64,000 bases of DNA from Dyella lipolytica (GCF_030160075.1 NZ_BSNQ01000003.1:800625-864624); one strand, 5' to 3'; counted from the stretch's first letter, positions 51,492 to 60,493 are shown. Notes: generated by a model not told the origin, from the sequence alone. Program-made: numbers and translations.

Positions 51492-52432
51492 GAGGGCATG
51501 CCGTAGTTGTCGGAGGAGCGGCTCATCATGTAGATGAAGACGTCTTCCAGTCCGGTGTCGATGGGCTCGATGCGCAGATCTTTGCCTGCTGCCGCCTGTT
51601 GGACGGCCTTTTCGAGAGCAGCATGGTCCTTGCCGCTGGCATGCAAGGCGGAGCCAAACACGACGGTCTGGTCGACACCCGGCATCGTGCGTAGTTGCTC
51701 CGATAGTTCACTCAGCCGGTCGCCGTGGATAGCCCAGGTGGTCAGGTCTTGCGAATCGATGACTTCCTTCGCCGTGCCCTGTGCAATCAATTTTCCATAA
51801 GCGATGTAAGCGAGTTTGTGGCAGCGCTCGGCTTCATCCATGTAGTGGGTACTGACCAATACGGAAATACCCTGCGCGGCGAGCCGATGCAGCTCCTCCC
51901 AGAAATCGCGCCGCGCGGTGGGGTCGACGCCCGCCGTCGGTTCATCGAGGAGCAACAGCTTCGGCTTGTGCAGCATGCAGGCGGCCAGCGCGAGTCGTTG
52001 TTTCCAACCGCCCGACAGCGCGCCGGTCAATTGGTCCGCGCGGCTGGCAAGGCCCAACGATTCGAGCGCGTGATCGACCGTCTCGCGGCGGTTGGGCATG
52101 TCGTAGAGCCGGGCTATGAAGTCAAGATTCTCGCGGATTGTTAGGTCGTCCCAGTAGGAGAACCGCTGCGTCATGTAGCCGACGTTACGTTTGATCTGGG
52201 CGCTTTCGCGGATGATGTCATAGCCCAGGCAGGTGCCGGTGCCCGAATCGGGGGTCAGCAGACCGCACATCAGGCGGATCGAGGTCGTTTTACCGCTGCC
52301 GTTCGGCCCCAGAAAGCCGAAGATCTCACCGTGCGCCACCTGCAGCGACACATCGTTGACGACGTGCTTGTCGCCGAAGTGCTTGTTGAGTTTCTGCACG
52401 TCGATGGCGTATTCGGTTGCCGACGGATTCAT
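51488..52432 (-). CDS. ABC transporter ATP-binding protein (YbhF half-type)
   Basis: 314 residues. Walker A GPNGSGKTTS, signature LSGGWKQRLALAACMLHKPKLLLLDEPTAG, H-loop STHYMDEAERC. One nucleotide-binding domain, unlike the two-domain E. coli YbhF. ATG 52432 overlaps the HlyD stop by 4 nt; the longer frame to 52738 runs in HlyD coding sequence. Drives export with the permease at 50349. Confidence 0.93.
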   Translation of the reverse strand: MNPSATEYAIDVQKLNKHFGDKHVVNDVSLQVAHGEIFGFLGPNGSGKTTSIRLMCGLLTPDSGTGTCLGYDIIRESAQIKRNVGYMTQRFSYWDDLTIRENLDFIARLYDMPNRRETVDHALESLGLASRADQLTGALSGGWKQRLALAACMLHKPKLLLLDEPTAGVDPTARRDFWEELHRLAAQGISVLVSTHYMDEAERCHKLAYIAYGKLIAQGTAKEVIDSQDLTTWAIHGDRLSELSEQLRTMPGVDQTVVFGSALHASGKDHAALEKAVQQAAAGKDLRIEPIDTGLEDVFIYMMSRSSDNYGMPS

Positions 52433-53397
52433 AGCATGCTCACCGAAACCGGCTGGCCGGGATGCAGCTTGATGGCGTCCGCCGCGGATGGATGCGCTTC
52501 GATCAGAAACACTAGCTTGGCGCGGTTTTCGTTGCTGTAGATCACCGGTGGGGTGTATTCCGCTTGACTCGACACGTACGTGATTGTCGCCGGGATGTCG
52601 GCCGCACAGCCGTCGCAATGGAGCGTGACGTCGCGACCTAGCACGATGCCGCCGACCGCCGTCTCCGGTACGAAGAAGCGCACCTTCACATTCTGCGGCG
52701 GCAGCATCTGTACGACGGGATTGCCGGCTTGTACCCATTCACCGACGCGATACAGCGTGTCGTACACCAGCCCTGCAGCGGGCGCATGCACGCGTTTTTG
52801 GTCGAGCTTCCATTGGGCTTGCGCGACGGTTGCCTGTGCGGCGTCGACCTGCGCCGCTTGCGCGCTGAGCTGTTGCGGACGGCCCGGGAGCCGGGCGACA
52901 TCGACCTGGTTAATCAGTTCGCGCACCTGCGCGGCGGTCGAATCGGCGGATGCACGCGAGTCGTCCAGTTGGGCCTTCGCAATGCCGCCCACCCGAAACT
53001 GCACTTCATCGCGCGCTAGCTGCAACGCCGCTTTGTGCGCATTGGCGATGGCCTGGGCAAGCTGTGCCTGGGTGACCTTGATTTCAGGCAGGCGCTTGCC
53101 GGTCTGGAGGTCGGCTAACTGTGCGCGTGCGGCGACGAGCTGTTGTTGCGCCTGTTGCAGCGCGGCGGTTTCGTCGACGGACTCGAGCGAGAACATGGGC
53201 GCAGCCGCAATAACGGCCTGGCCGCGTGCGACCGACAACTGCACGAGCGTGCCGGACTGTGACGAGCCTAGGTAAACAAACTCGCCTTCGACATAGCCTT
53301 GATACGTGTGGTCAGTGTGGTGCGAGCAACCCACCAACACGACAACGATGGCCAGCAGAACCCAGCGGAGAGACAATGCAGGGAATAAACGGCTCAT
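52429..53397 (-). CDS. HlyD-family periplasmic adaptor lipoprotein
   Basis: 322 residues. Hydrophobic start with lipobox (AIVVVLVGC), lipoyl-like half motifs (GTLVQLSVARGQAV and VHAPAAGLVYDTLYRVGEWV), a long coiled-coil hairpin between them rich in Ala/Gln, and a beta-barrel domain. Links the ABC permease to the outer-membrane channel, as YbhG does. Overlaps TetR stop and ATPase start by 4 nt each. Confidence 0.92.
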   Translation of the reverse strand: MSRLFPALSLRWVLLAIVVVLVGCSHHTDHTYQGYVEGEFVYLGSSQSGTLVQLSVARGQAVIAAAPMFSLESVDETAALQQAQQQLVAARAQLADLQTGKRLPEIKVTQAQLAQAIANAHKAALQLARDEVQFRVGGIAKAQLDDSRASADSTAAQVRELINQVDVARLPGRPQQLSAQAAQVDAAQATVAQAQWKLDQKRVHAPAAGLVYDTLYRVGEWVQAGNPVVQMLPPQNVKVRFFVPETAVGGIVLGRDVTLHCDGCAADIPATITYVSSQAEYTPPVIYSNENRAKLVFLIEAHPSAADAIKLHPGQPVSVSML

Positions 53398-54095
53398 GAT
53401 TTGCTCCGTGAGGCGGCGTGGGGCTTCGTTGGTGGCGAACGCCGTGGCGGCTGCATGCCGCCCATCAGTAAGGCCGACACATGCCGATGCAACATGTCGC
53501 GCTCCACCGCCGGTATACCCGGTACGTTTTGCAATATCTTCGCGGTGGCAAGGGGCAACATCACTAACGCCAAAATCGAGTTGAACAACAAGCCTGCCTC
53601 CAGATCCGGATTGACGGTTCCTTCACTCTGAGCCTTGGTCAACGTAACGCTAAAGCGTTGAACACTGTCGAAGGGAAGGCGCTTGATCATCCGACTACGC
53701 AGCAAGCCGCCTTCGTTGACGATTTCACGCAGCCACAGCGAGGGGAGCCACGGCATACGATTCGTCACGTCGAACAGGCGATCAATGAACGTCTGAGCAA
53801 GCACAAACGGGTCACGGTTCGTTTCTTCGGTAGCGGGTTGCCACACAAAAGCCGCTGTGGGGGCGACACGCTCATCGACGATCGCATCGAGCAGCTTTTC
53901 GCGATTGGTGAAGTAGTAGTGCACCATCGCTGTGGCGACGCCGGCCGCGTTCGCAATTTGCGCGACCGTCGTGGCCGCGACGCCTTGATCGGAAAACAGC
54001 TGCGTCGTCACGTCGAGCAGATGCTCGCGCACATCAACGATGGCGTCGGCAGGGCGGCGACCGCGAGGTTTCCTCGGGCTGGATTTCGAGGTCAT
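53394..54095 (-). CDS. TetR-family regulator of the efflux operon
   Basis: 233 residues. N-terminal HTH: REHLLDVTTQLFSDQGVAATTVAQIANAAGVATAMVHYYFTNREKLLDAI. C-terminal ligand domain helical. ATG 54095 preferred over GTG 54101. First gene of the operon and coupled to hlyD by a 4-nt overlap, so it is likely autoregulated through the dyad upstream. The arrangement is like CecR (YbiH) with ybhG-ybhFSR in E. coli, which responds to antibiotics. Confidence 0.92.
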   Translation of the reverse strand: MTSKSSPRKPRGRRPADAIVDVREHLLDVTTQLFSDQGVAATTVAQIANAAGVATAMVHYYFTNREKLLDAIVDERVAPTAAFVWQPATEETNRDPFVLAQTFIDRLFDVTNRMPWLPSLWLREIVNEGGLLRSRMIKRLPFDSVQRFSVTLTKAQSEGTVNPDLEAGLLFNSILALVMLPLATAKILQNVPGIPAVERDMLHRHVSALLMGGMQPPRRSPPTKPHAASRSKS

Positions 54096-54104
54096 TCTCA
54101 CAAG

Positions 54105-54127
54105 CTAATTGATTAGTTAGTTAATTA
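54105..54127 (-). promoter_or_regulatory. Candidate TetR operator
   Basis: A 22-bp imperfect dyad, TAATTGATTAG/TTAGTTAATTA, matching 8 of 11 positions, starts about 10 bp upstream of the tetR start in an AT-rich pocket. Confidence 0.55.
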
Positions 54128-54434
54128 CAAGATAGTACCCGCACTTATGTGCGTGTTGCGCACAGAACTCCAAATCGCAGTGCTACCCAAAACCGGGGGA
54201 GCATCGCTCGACACCCGCACATGTATGAGTATCTCCATTCGCGGCACTCGTCCCTCCCAGGAAGGAGGGACGACTCTCACGTTCGAAACAGCTCGTCACA
54301 CTTACCATCTGTCTCTTGTGGCAAGCCCTCGGTCCCATGACTCGAGGGGAGGGGCAGCAAAGGGAGCGCACGATGTCACGATCGCGGCGATGCTATGGCC
54401 CTTTGATTATTTCACTCTTAAAAGGTGGGTCACT
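54128..54434. other. Gap between tetR and recombinase
   Basis: About 300 bp. Contains a perfect 10-bp hairpin, TCGTCCCTCC (54248-54257) and GGAGGGACGA (54264-54273), without a T-tract. No gene. The left limit of the mobile module probably lies here, but I saw no terminal repeat. Confidence 0.45.
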
Positions 54435-55607
54435 TCAGGCCGTGCCGTCTTTATCGTACGGATCGTGCGACGCGCCGGCATGGGCCTTAGTAGTGCTGGC
54501 ATGCCGTGCGTCTTCTTCGGCATGCAAATAGATCGAGGTAGTGGCGATGGAGCTGTGCCGGAGGTTGTGTTGGATGTGGTGCACCGGATTGCCCGCTTCG
54601 GCCTGATGGGTCGCGGCGGTGTGCCTCAGCCAATGGGTCGAAGCTTGCCTTAATCGAGCAGCCCCCACAGGGTCAGCCGGCTCTAGGGCATCCGCGACAC
54701 GTACCAAAGCATCCTTGACCACCAAATACACCGCCGTCGCAGTCAGTGGAGTGGTTCGTCCGGCGATGCCGAGAATCAGCGGACACCTACCGTTACTGTT
54801 CGGCGTGGGTAGCAAGCCATAGAACGTCCGGTATCGCGCGAAGTCCGCCATCAGCGCATCACTGACGGGCACGTCACCCTCGACACCGCCTTTTCCTGTC
54901 ACGTGCAGCCACCATCGGCCGCGCCGATGCCGCAGGTCGCCCTCGTTGGCCTGCGCCGCTTCGGTAGCCCGCAAGGCGGTTTCGTAGAGGACGCGCAGAA
55001 CCCATCGCGCACGTTCGTAGCGTTGCTTCTCGCGGGGACTGGTTTGCGGCCATTGTTCCACCTTGGCGAGGACGTCCTGCCACAGAGCACGCTCCAGGTA
55101 GCGCTCGATCGTTCGACGGGTGCCGCGGGCGCCGCGTCGACGTGGCTGCAGCGCGAACGGCGTACCAGCCAGATAGCCGGCGCGCACGAGGTAGTTGAAC
55201 AGCCCCGCTAGGATGCCGAGGGCCTGCCGCCGGCTGCGGTCGGACAACGGGCCCGTAAAGAGCCGGCGATGATAACCGTGGCGAGCCAGCGCATCGTCGC
55301 ACCAGGTCGGCAGAGGCGCTGCCAAGAAGGCCTCGTAGGCCAGGACATCCTCACGCATCAGGCTAGAGACCGCTTTACCACGCAGCTGGGTCGCCCACAG
55401 CAACAGCCGTTCGGCCTCCTTGCGGTAGCTGCGGAAGGTGTGCGGCGAGCTGTGATATTCGGCCAGCCACAAGCCTATGGCGGCGACATCGTCGTTCGCC
55501 TCGATTTGCCGAGTAACACCGGTCGAGGCGCGATTGGTGCCCACGATCCCCGACAGGGTGGGCGGGAGGGCTTGAGGCACGACGGTGCTTAATGGGTGGT
55601 CGCTCAC
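54435..55607 (-). CDS. Tyrosine recombinase (TnpS/integrase-like)
   Basis: About 390 residues from GTG 55607 (frame open to GTG 55649). N-terminal core-binding domain (HTFRSYRKEAERLLLWA), then the catalytic domain with Arg I in ALRATEAAQA, the HxLRH box HWLRHTAATHQ, and LRHSSIATTSIYLH containing the Tyr nucleophile. It is divergent from a KfrA-type gene across an AT-rich palindromic gap. This matches the tnpS-tnpT cointegrate-resolution modules of Tn4651/TnXax1-type Tn3 transposons; a plain integrase is the alternative. Confidence 0.88.
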   Translation of the reverse strand: MSDHPLSTVVPQALPPTLSGIVGTNRASTGVTRQIEANDDVAAIGLWLAEYHSSPHTFRSYRKEAERLLLWATQLRGKAVSSLMREDVLAYEAFLAAPLPTWCDDALARHGYHRRLFTGPLSDRSRRQALGILAGLFNYLVRAGYLAGTPFALQPRRRGARGTRRTIERYLERALWQDVLAKVEQWPQTSPREKQRYERARWVLRVLYETALRATEAAQANEGDLRHRRGRWWLHVTGKGGVEGDVPVSDALMADFARYRTFYGLLPTPNSNGRCPLILGIAGRTTPLTATAVYLVVKDALVRVADALEPADPVGAARLRQASTHWLRHTAATHQAEAGNPVHHIQHNLRHSSIATTSIYLHAEEDARHASTTKAHAGASHDPYDKDGTA

Positions 55608-55775
55608 TGGCTTTCCGATGTCACGGCGGCACGAAATTGCAGCGTACACCCAAAATACTTTTGATTATGAGAATTATCATAAATTTCTATGCAATACCGT
55701 TATACATATAACGTAATACTGTGATATACAGGCACTGTGCAGCGCCTTTTCGCCCTTTGAGCTACGTGAGTTGCC
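55608..55775. promoter_or_regulatory. AT-rich divergent gap with palindromes (candidate res/operator site)
   Basis: Contains CGTTATA-CA-TATAACG (55698-55713, perfect 7-bp arms) and TTATGA/TCATAA (55665-55682), plus further GTAATAC/GATATAC half-sites. It is much more AT-rich than the two genes it separates. Fits a recombination core site and/or autoregulatory operators. Confidence 0.6.
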
Positions 55776-56735
55776 ATGAGCCGCGCCAGTGATACCCGGA
55801 CACGTACCCGTGAAGCCGCTGCCGAGCTGGTTGCGCAAGGTCGGCGCCCGCATGAGCTGACGGTCGATCAGATCTACGAGGTCATCCGTCAAGGCAGCCG
55901 CACGACGATCAATGACGAACTCAAGCTCTGGAAGGACGCGCGCGCCAAGGCCGATGTTCTGGCAGGTACGCTGCCACCGGCCATTGCGGATGCGATGCGC
56001 AGTCTATGGGCTGCTGCCGTCGATCAAGGGGCCGCGCAGTTCGCCGTCGAGCGCGAAGCGCTGACTGAAGCAGCCGCGTCAGCACAGGCCCAGGCTCAGC
56101 AACACGCGGCAGATAGCGAAGCACGTGGTAAGGAATGCGCCGCGCTAACCGAGCAAGTGGCGACATTAACCGAAACGCTGGAAGCCTTACGTCTTGATTT
56201 GGCGAGCGTCGATGCAACGCGGGCAGCATCCGTTGTAGAGGTTGCCACCCTGCGCAGCGAATTGGAGCAGGCTCGAGGCGACGCGCAGCGCGAGCGATCG
56301 GAAGCCCGGGCGTCCTACCAAGTTGCGTTAGCCGAACGTGACGGGATCTTTCGACGCGAGCTGGATCAGACCACTGAACGACTGCAGCGCACCGAGGCGC
56401 AGATGCTCAAACAGGTGGACGACGCACGCGTTGCACAGCGGCGCATCGAAACAACTCTGACCAAGGTACAGGAGCATAACGCCAGCCTGCGCACCGAATT
56501 GGCGGAACTACGCCAACGCGCGGGGCGTGATCAACACGACCTTGCCGCGGCACGGCAGGCGCTCAATGCCGCGCAAACGCGTGCCGCACAGCTGGAAGTG
56601 GTGGCGACCGAGCGAGACCGCGCGTTGATAAGTACGACCGCACAGTACGAAGCCGCTAACCGAATGATTGGCACGTTGGAAGCGACGCTCAAGGGCACTT
56701 CACGTCGTCCGCGTTCGCGAGCGGATCCACGTTGA
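55776..56735 (+). CDS. KfrA-N-domain coiled-coil DNA-binding protein (TnpT-like)
   Basis: 319 residues. Residues about 8-60 fit the KfrA N-terminal DNA-binding domain (AAAELVAQGRRPHELTVDQIYEVIRQGSRTTINDELKLWKDARAK). The rest, about residues 95-305, is one long Ala/Glu/Gln/Arg-rich coiled coil. KfrA proteins are plasmid-stability repressors; the same layout is found in TnpT, the helper of the TnpS recombinase. Divergent placement from the recombinase favours TnpT. Confidence 0.82.
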   Translation: MSRASDTRTRTREAAAELVAQGRRPHELTVDQIYEVIRQGSRTTINDELKLWKDARAKADVLAGTLPPAIADAMRSLWAAAVDQGAAQFAVEREALTEAAASAQAQAQQHAADSEARGKECAALTEQVATLTETLEALRLDLASVDATRAASVVEVATLRSELEQARGDAQRERSEARASYQVALAERDGIFRRELDQTTERLQRTEAQMLKQVDDARVAQRRIETTLTKVQEHNASLRTELAELRQRAGRDQHDLAAARQALNAAQTRAAQLEVVATERDRALISTTAQYEAANRMIGTLEATLKGTSRRPRSRADPR

Positions 56736-56792
56736 GGCCGCGGCTTACGAAGTGAGACTCAACCTCGTTAGGCTTAAGCGAAGAGGCATGTC

Positions 56793-57545
56793 ATGACTAC
56801 GACGTCACGGATCGAATGGACCGAGCAGACCTGGAACCCAACGATTGGGTGTACCAAGGTGTCGGCCGGTTGCAAGCATTGCTACGCCGAAACGTTAGCC
56901 AAGCGCTTGAAAGCGATGGGGGCGGAAGCGTATCGCCAAGGATTTCGCCTAAAGCTTTTATCGGAGCGGCTGGATGAGCCGCGGCAGCGCAAGAAGCCGA
57001 CCATCTATTTCGTCAATTCGATGAGCGACCTGTTCCACGAGCGGATCCCGGACGCTTTCATCGATGCGGTTATGGGCGTGATTGCCGACACACCTCAGCA
57101 TCGCTACCAGATTCTTACCAAGCGTCATGAACGGCTTGGTACCTACTTTGCGCATCGAAAGGTGCCCAGTAACGTCTGGCTTGGGGTGTCCGTGGAGAAT
57201 CAGCGCCACGGCGTACCACGTATCGACGTGCTGCGACGCATTCCAGCCAAGATTCGTTTTCTATCTTGCGAGCCTTTACTCGAAGACTTAGGTCCGCTGA
57301 ATCTGGATGGCATCCATTGGGTGATCGTAGGCGGCGAGTCCGGTCCGAAAGCCCGGCCGATGCATCCGGACTGGGCACGCTCCATTCGACTCGAATGTGA
57401 AAATCAGGGTGCGACCTTCTTCTTCAAACAGTGGGGAGGGTGGGGAGCCGATGGCAAGCGACGTTCCAAAAAGGCGAATGGTCGGGAACTCGATGGTCGT
57501 CAGTGGAATGGCATGCCCGATTCGAAAGTGGCCGCCATGGGCTAA
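56793..57545 (+). CDS. DUF5131 / phage Gp37-Gp68 family three-Cys protein
   Basis: 250 residues. N-terminal IEWTEQTWNPTIGCTKVSAGCKHCYAE carries the three-Cys motif C-x6-C-x2-C, radical-SAM-like in layout, then YFVNSMSDLFHERIP and ILTKRHERL, and the C-terminal VIVGGESGPKARPMHPDWARSIR and FFFKQWGGWG. The family occurs in phages and mobile elements and is usually paired with TcmP, as here. Its reaction is unknown; an FeS/SAM chemistry is inferred. Confidence 0.9.
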   Translation: MTTTSRIEWTEQTWNPTIGCTKVSAGCKHCYAETLAKRLKAMGAEAYRQGFRLKLLSERLDEPRQRKKPTIYFVNSMSDLFHERIPDAFIDAVMGVIADTPQHRYQILTKRHERLGTYFAHRKVPSNVWLGVSVENQRHGVPRIDVLRRIPAKIRFLSCEPLLEDLGPLNLDGIHWVIVGGESGPKARPMHPDWARSIRLECENQGATFFFKQWGGWGADGKRRSKKANGRELDGRQWNGMPDSKVAAMG

Positions 57546-57604
57546 AGCAGAGACGCCACGAGGTCGTTACATCTCAGGTGCCGTCGATTAACCAAGGATG
57601 CAGC

Positions 57605-58786
57605 ATGAAGCCACGTCCCGCGCGCGAAGCCCTCAAACATTACGAAGATCGTGAGCATTCGCTCATCAAGCACATCATTTTGGAGTCGTATCTGGAGCGG
57701 CTCCTCATGATTATTGGGCAATGGTCCACCAAGATCGCTTATATCGATTGCTTTGCGGGTCCCTGGAAGTCAGCTGCAGCCGATCTCTCTGACACCTCTC
57801 CGGGTATCGCCATCCGCACCATGGGCGCTTGCCAGGCCAACCTGCAAAGTAAACTCGGCAAAACAGTGCGTTTGCGTTCCGTGTTTTTGGAAACAGACGA
57901 CGAGCGCGCATCCCTGTTGGAAGCCCATGTGCAGAACGCACCTCAAAACATCGTGCAGCCTGAAGTTTGGCGCAAGCCCTTTAATGATGCGATTCCGGAC
58001 ATCATCAGATGGCTGGAAAAGGATGAGTTTGCATTCGTATTTGTGGACCCGTTTGGCTGGAAGAATCTGATTGAACCTGCAGTTCTGGCCCCTTTTTTAC
58101 GACGGCCTCGCACAGAACTACTCATCAATTTCATGTGGAATTTCATCAATCTAGCGACCGGGCACGAAGAGCAGCACGCGAACCTTGAAGCCGTTTTTGG
58201 CAAGGACTGGCGTGACGCTACCGCGGGCAATGCAGACGTCAAGCAACGCGAACTCATGAAGCTTTACCGACAACTGCTTGTAGATACCTGCAATGGCCAC
58301 ATCCCTAAACCACTGCGCACGGCCATGCTGCCTGTTGAATATGTGGATAAGAAGAAAGTCATTTTCTATCTGGTCTATGCCACTCACAATGCAACCGGGC
58401 TAGTGACCTTTCGTGAAGAAGCCGAGCAGGTTGCCATCGAACAAACGCGTCTGAAGTTGCAGCATCGCCTGGATGCGGTGGCTAAACAGAAAGGGCAGGG
58501 CGATTTTTTCAGTGCTGACACGCATGAAGATGCACCAAAGCCCCCCTCACAAGAAGTCAAAGACCTGTGGCTGCGCCAAATGCCCACGATTGGCAATACG
58601 CTAACGGTGGATTCGGAGCTGATGGCGGATCTGATCGAAGACTCGGACGTTTTGTTATCCGAGCTACAAGCGGCGCTAGCCGTGTTGATCTACGACGGGA
58701 TAGTCGAGAACACGGCGGCTAAACGGCTTCGCCCTAAATTTCCGGTGAACTATAAAAAGAAGGAAATGCTCCGCCGCATCAAATAA
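57605..58786 (+). CDS. tcmP: Three-Cys-motif partner protein TcmP
   Basis: 393 residues from ATG 57605, 59 bp after the DUF5131 stop; the frame extends back to 57431 inside that gene. Family pattern: HSLIKHIILESYLERLL, IAYIDCFAGPW, and FAFVFVDPFGWKNL, a methyltransferase-like Rossmann core (DPFGW at a DPPY-like position). The C-terminal half is helical with a winged-helix-like tail. Its known partner is the DUF5131 protein next door. The pair may modify a nucleic acid or nucleotide, possibly in phage defence; this is inference. Confidence 0.88.
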   Translation: MKPRPAREALKHYEDREHSLIKHIILESYLERLLMIIGQWSTKIAYIDCFAGPWKSAAADLSDTSPGIAIRTMGACQANLQSKLGKTVRLRSVFLETDDERASLLEAHVQNAPQNIVQPEVWRKPFNDAIPDIIRWLEKDEFAFVFVDPFGWKNLIEPAVLAPFLRRPRTELLINFMWNFINLATGHEEQHANLEAVFGKDWRDATAGNADVKQRELMKLYRQLLVDTCNGHIPKPLRTAMLPVEYVDKKKVIFYLVYATHNATGLVTFREEAEQVAIEQTRLKLQHRLDAVAKQKGQGDFFSADTHEDAPKPPSQEVKDLWLRQMPTIGNTLTVDSELMADLIEDSDVLLSELQAALAVLIYDGIVENTAAKRLRPKFPVNYKKKEMLRRIK

Positions 58787-59026
58787 CCGATTGTCGGTTT
58801 TCAGCGTGGGTCAGCGATCGCAAACGTAGCTCTATACGACCTCTATCGGACGCACCCCTCTATGCGATCTGGACTCGACTCTCGCCATGGCGGAGTACCA
58901 CGCTCTCACGAAAAATAATTACGCAAACGGCATCGCGAAGCCCATGTAATGAACGATGGCGAGAAAGGAATCGGGAATCACCTAAAATGAGCTTAGTCAC
59001 CACACCGCACTGATGGAGAAACCCAC

Positions 59027-59695
59027 ATGGATGTTGTTATCGAGATGAGCCGCACGCTGTCACCGGCGGAGTATGGTCCGGAGGCGATTCTGGCTGAATA
59101 CAGCGGCAACATACTGCGCATGGATGACGAGCGGAAAGTTGGACGTGTGCGTGCGTACGTGGCCGACATCGAACGAGCCCGGCAGCATGGCTATGATGCA
59201 TTGGAGTTTCTCGACGTAGACGGTTCAACCTGGCCCTACAACACACTGCTATCGCGTCGAAAGGCAGGTTCGTTTACGGCAGGTGTGAATCGCGCCCTGG
59301 GCATTGACGAAGTGTATAGCCAGAACTTGCTGATTATCGATCGCGTCGAAATTTTGCCGCGATACCGCGGCCACGACTACGGATTGCAGGCTATGCATCT
59401 CATGCTCGGCCACCTTGCTCTGGGTTGTCGCCTTGCCGCTATCAAGCCTTATCCGCTGCAATTTGAGGGAAATAATCCACTGGGTGAATCGCATGCCTGG
59501 CGTCAACGGCTACGCTTGGAAAAACTATCGCGAAACGAAGCGGCGTCCACACGACGACTGCAGCGGCATTACGGGCGACTCGGTTTCGTGCCAGTCAAAG
59601 GCACCGAGTTAATGGTGCTAGATCTCGATGAGGGTTACAGCCGGCCATGGTCCGACGTACCAGAATCTTCGGCTACCGCCATCGGTGCCGTCTAG
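59027..59695 (+). CDS. GNAT-like acyltransferase
   Basis: 222 residues. The core RVEILPRYRGHDYGLQAMHLML fits GNAT motif A (R/QxxGxG/A as RGHDYG), and LQRHYGRLGFVPVKGTELMVLDL fits motif B. N-terminal part (about 90 residues) is longer than simple GNATs and unassigned. GGAG lies 8 nt before ATG 59027. Single gene; substrate unknown. Confidence 0.7.
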   Translation: MDVVIEMSRTLSPAEYGPEAILAEYSGNILRMDDERKVGRVRAYVADIERARQHGYDALEFLDVDGSTWPYNTLLSRRKAGSFTAGVNRALGIDEVYSQNLLIIDRVEILPRYRGHDYGLQAMHLMLGHLALGCRLAAIKPYPLQFEGNNPLGESHAWRQRLRLEKLSRNEAASTRRLQRHYGRLGFVPVKGTELMVLDLDEGYSRPWSDVPESSATAIGAV

Positions 59696-59726
59696 CCGCG
59701 TTTTTCCGAGAAATGAAACGAGACAC

Positions 59727-60275
59727 TCAAGCTACGGCGCGCGCGTTGCAGCCGCACCATAACGATAATCTGGGGTGCCAATCACACGAAGTGCTTCGGC
59801 TCTCGCCAAGAGGAGTCATTGCATTGATCTGCTTGTTGAGGATAACGCGTGTATCGAGCATATGGCGGCGCAGTCGTTGGATAAATGCGGGCACCGATGT
59901 TGCAAAGAAGTGGGTGTCTGCATGGGTGTGGCATTCGCCTTGGATAGATGCGACGTGCCGAGGGTGGACATGAAAGTGCGCGTGCGTGATGCAAGGCACG
60001 TCGGGACTGTGGGTGGATTGCCAGACGCACATGCCATCTCCGGGGAATTCTTGGTCGATGCAATGGACGGCACGTTTGACGGCGAGGAAAACGGCGTCGA
60101 TGGCGGCTTCGTCCATCTCTCGAATATCCGTGTAGTGATGCCGCGGCGCGATAAGCAAGTAGCCGTGCCGGTGCTCGCCCAGATCCAGTAGGGTAATGGT
60201 GTGTGCATCCTGGGCAACGACACCTGCGTTGGGTTCACCCGCTTCGATGGCACAAAAGATACAAGCTGTGTTCAT
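59727..60275 (-). CDS. HIT-family nucleotide hydrolase/transferase
   Basis: 182 residues. N-terminal zinc-type CIFCAIEAGE, LLDLGEHRHGYLLIAPRHH, and the catalytic histidine triad HAHFHVHPR. HIT proteins hydrolyse or transfer nucleotide monophosphates (AMP-N, dinucleoside polyphosphates). The C-terminal extension of about 50 residues is not typical. Located upstream (opposite strand) of the small stress genes. Confidence 0.9.
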   Translation of the reverse strand: MNTACIFCAIEAGEPNAGVVAQDAHTITLLDLGEHRHGYLLIAPRHHYTDIREMDEAAIDAVFLAVKRAVHCIDQEFPGDGMCVWQSTHSPDVPCITHAHFHVHPRHVASIQGECHTHADTHFFATSVPAFIQRLRRHMLDTRVILNKQINAMTPLGESRSTSCDWHPRLSLWCGCNARAVA

Positions 60276-60356
60276 GGATGCGTGCTCGTGCGAAGGATGA
60301 ATGTTCCGACGGCGCTTCCGGCGCTTTCCGTTTGAAAGCGGAAAAAGCCGTATGTG

Positions 60357-60440
60357 TCAGAGCAAATGCGTAAAGAGGTAAATAAGAATAAGCAGCCCCA
60401 CGGGGACGCCAAGCAGCCAAGCCAATAGGTATTTCCGCAT
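60357..60440 (-). CDS. 27-aa membrane peptide
   Basis: ATG 60440 to TGA 60357. Sequence is one basic-start helix: MRKYLLAWLLGVPV followed by a Leu/Ile-rich stretch and THLL. GGAGA sits 8 nt before the ATG. Single-pass inner-membrane peptide by composition. It lies between the HIT and CsbD genes and downstream of csbD on the same strand, so it may belong to the stress operon. Confidence 0.65.
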   Translation of the reverse strand: MRKYLLAWLLGVPVGLLILIYLFTHLL

Positions 60441-60493
60441 AAACGTTTCTCCATCATGGAAGGCGGCGCGATGACCGCCCTCCATCGGGTCGA

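Noticed and set aside
54248-58918. Possible direct repeats (ACTCG...CTCTCACG) flanking the recombinase module, as attL/attR
   Set aside because: Only an 8-bp exact match plus loose similarity between 54245-54282 and 58872-58910; such a match is expected by chance when comparing two 200-bp flanks.
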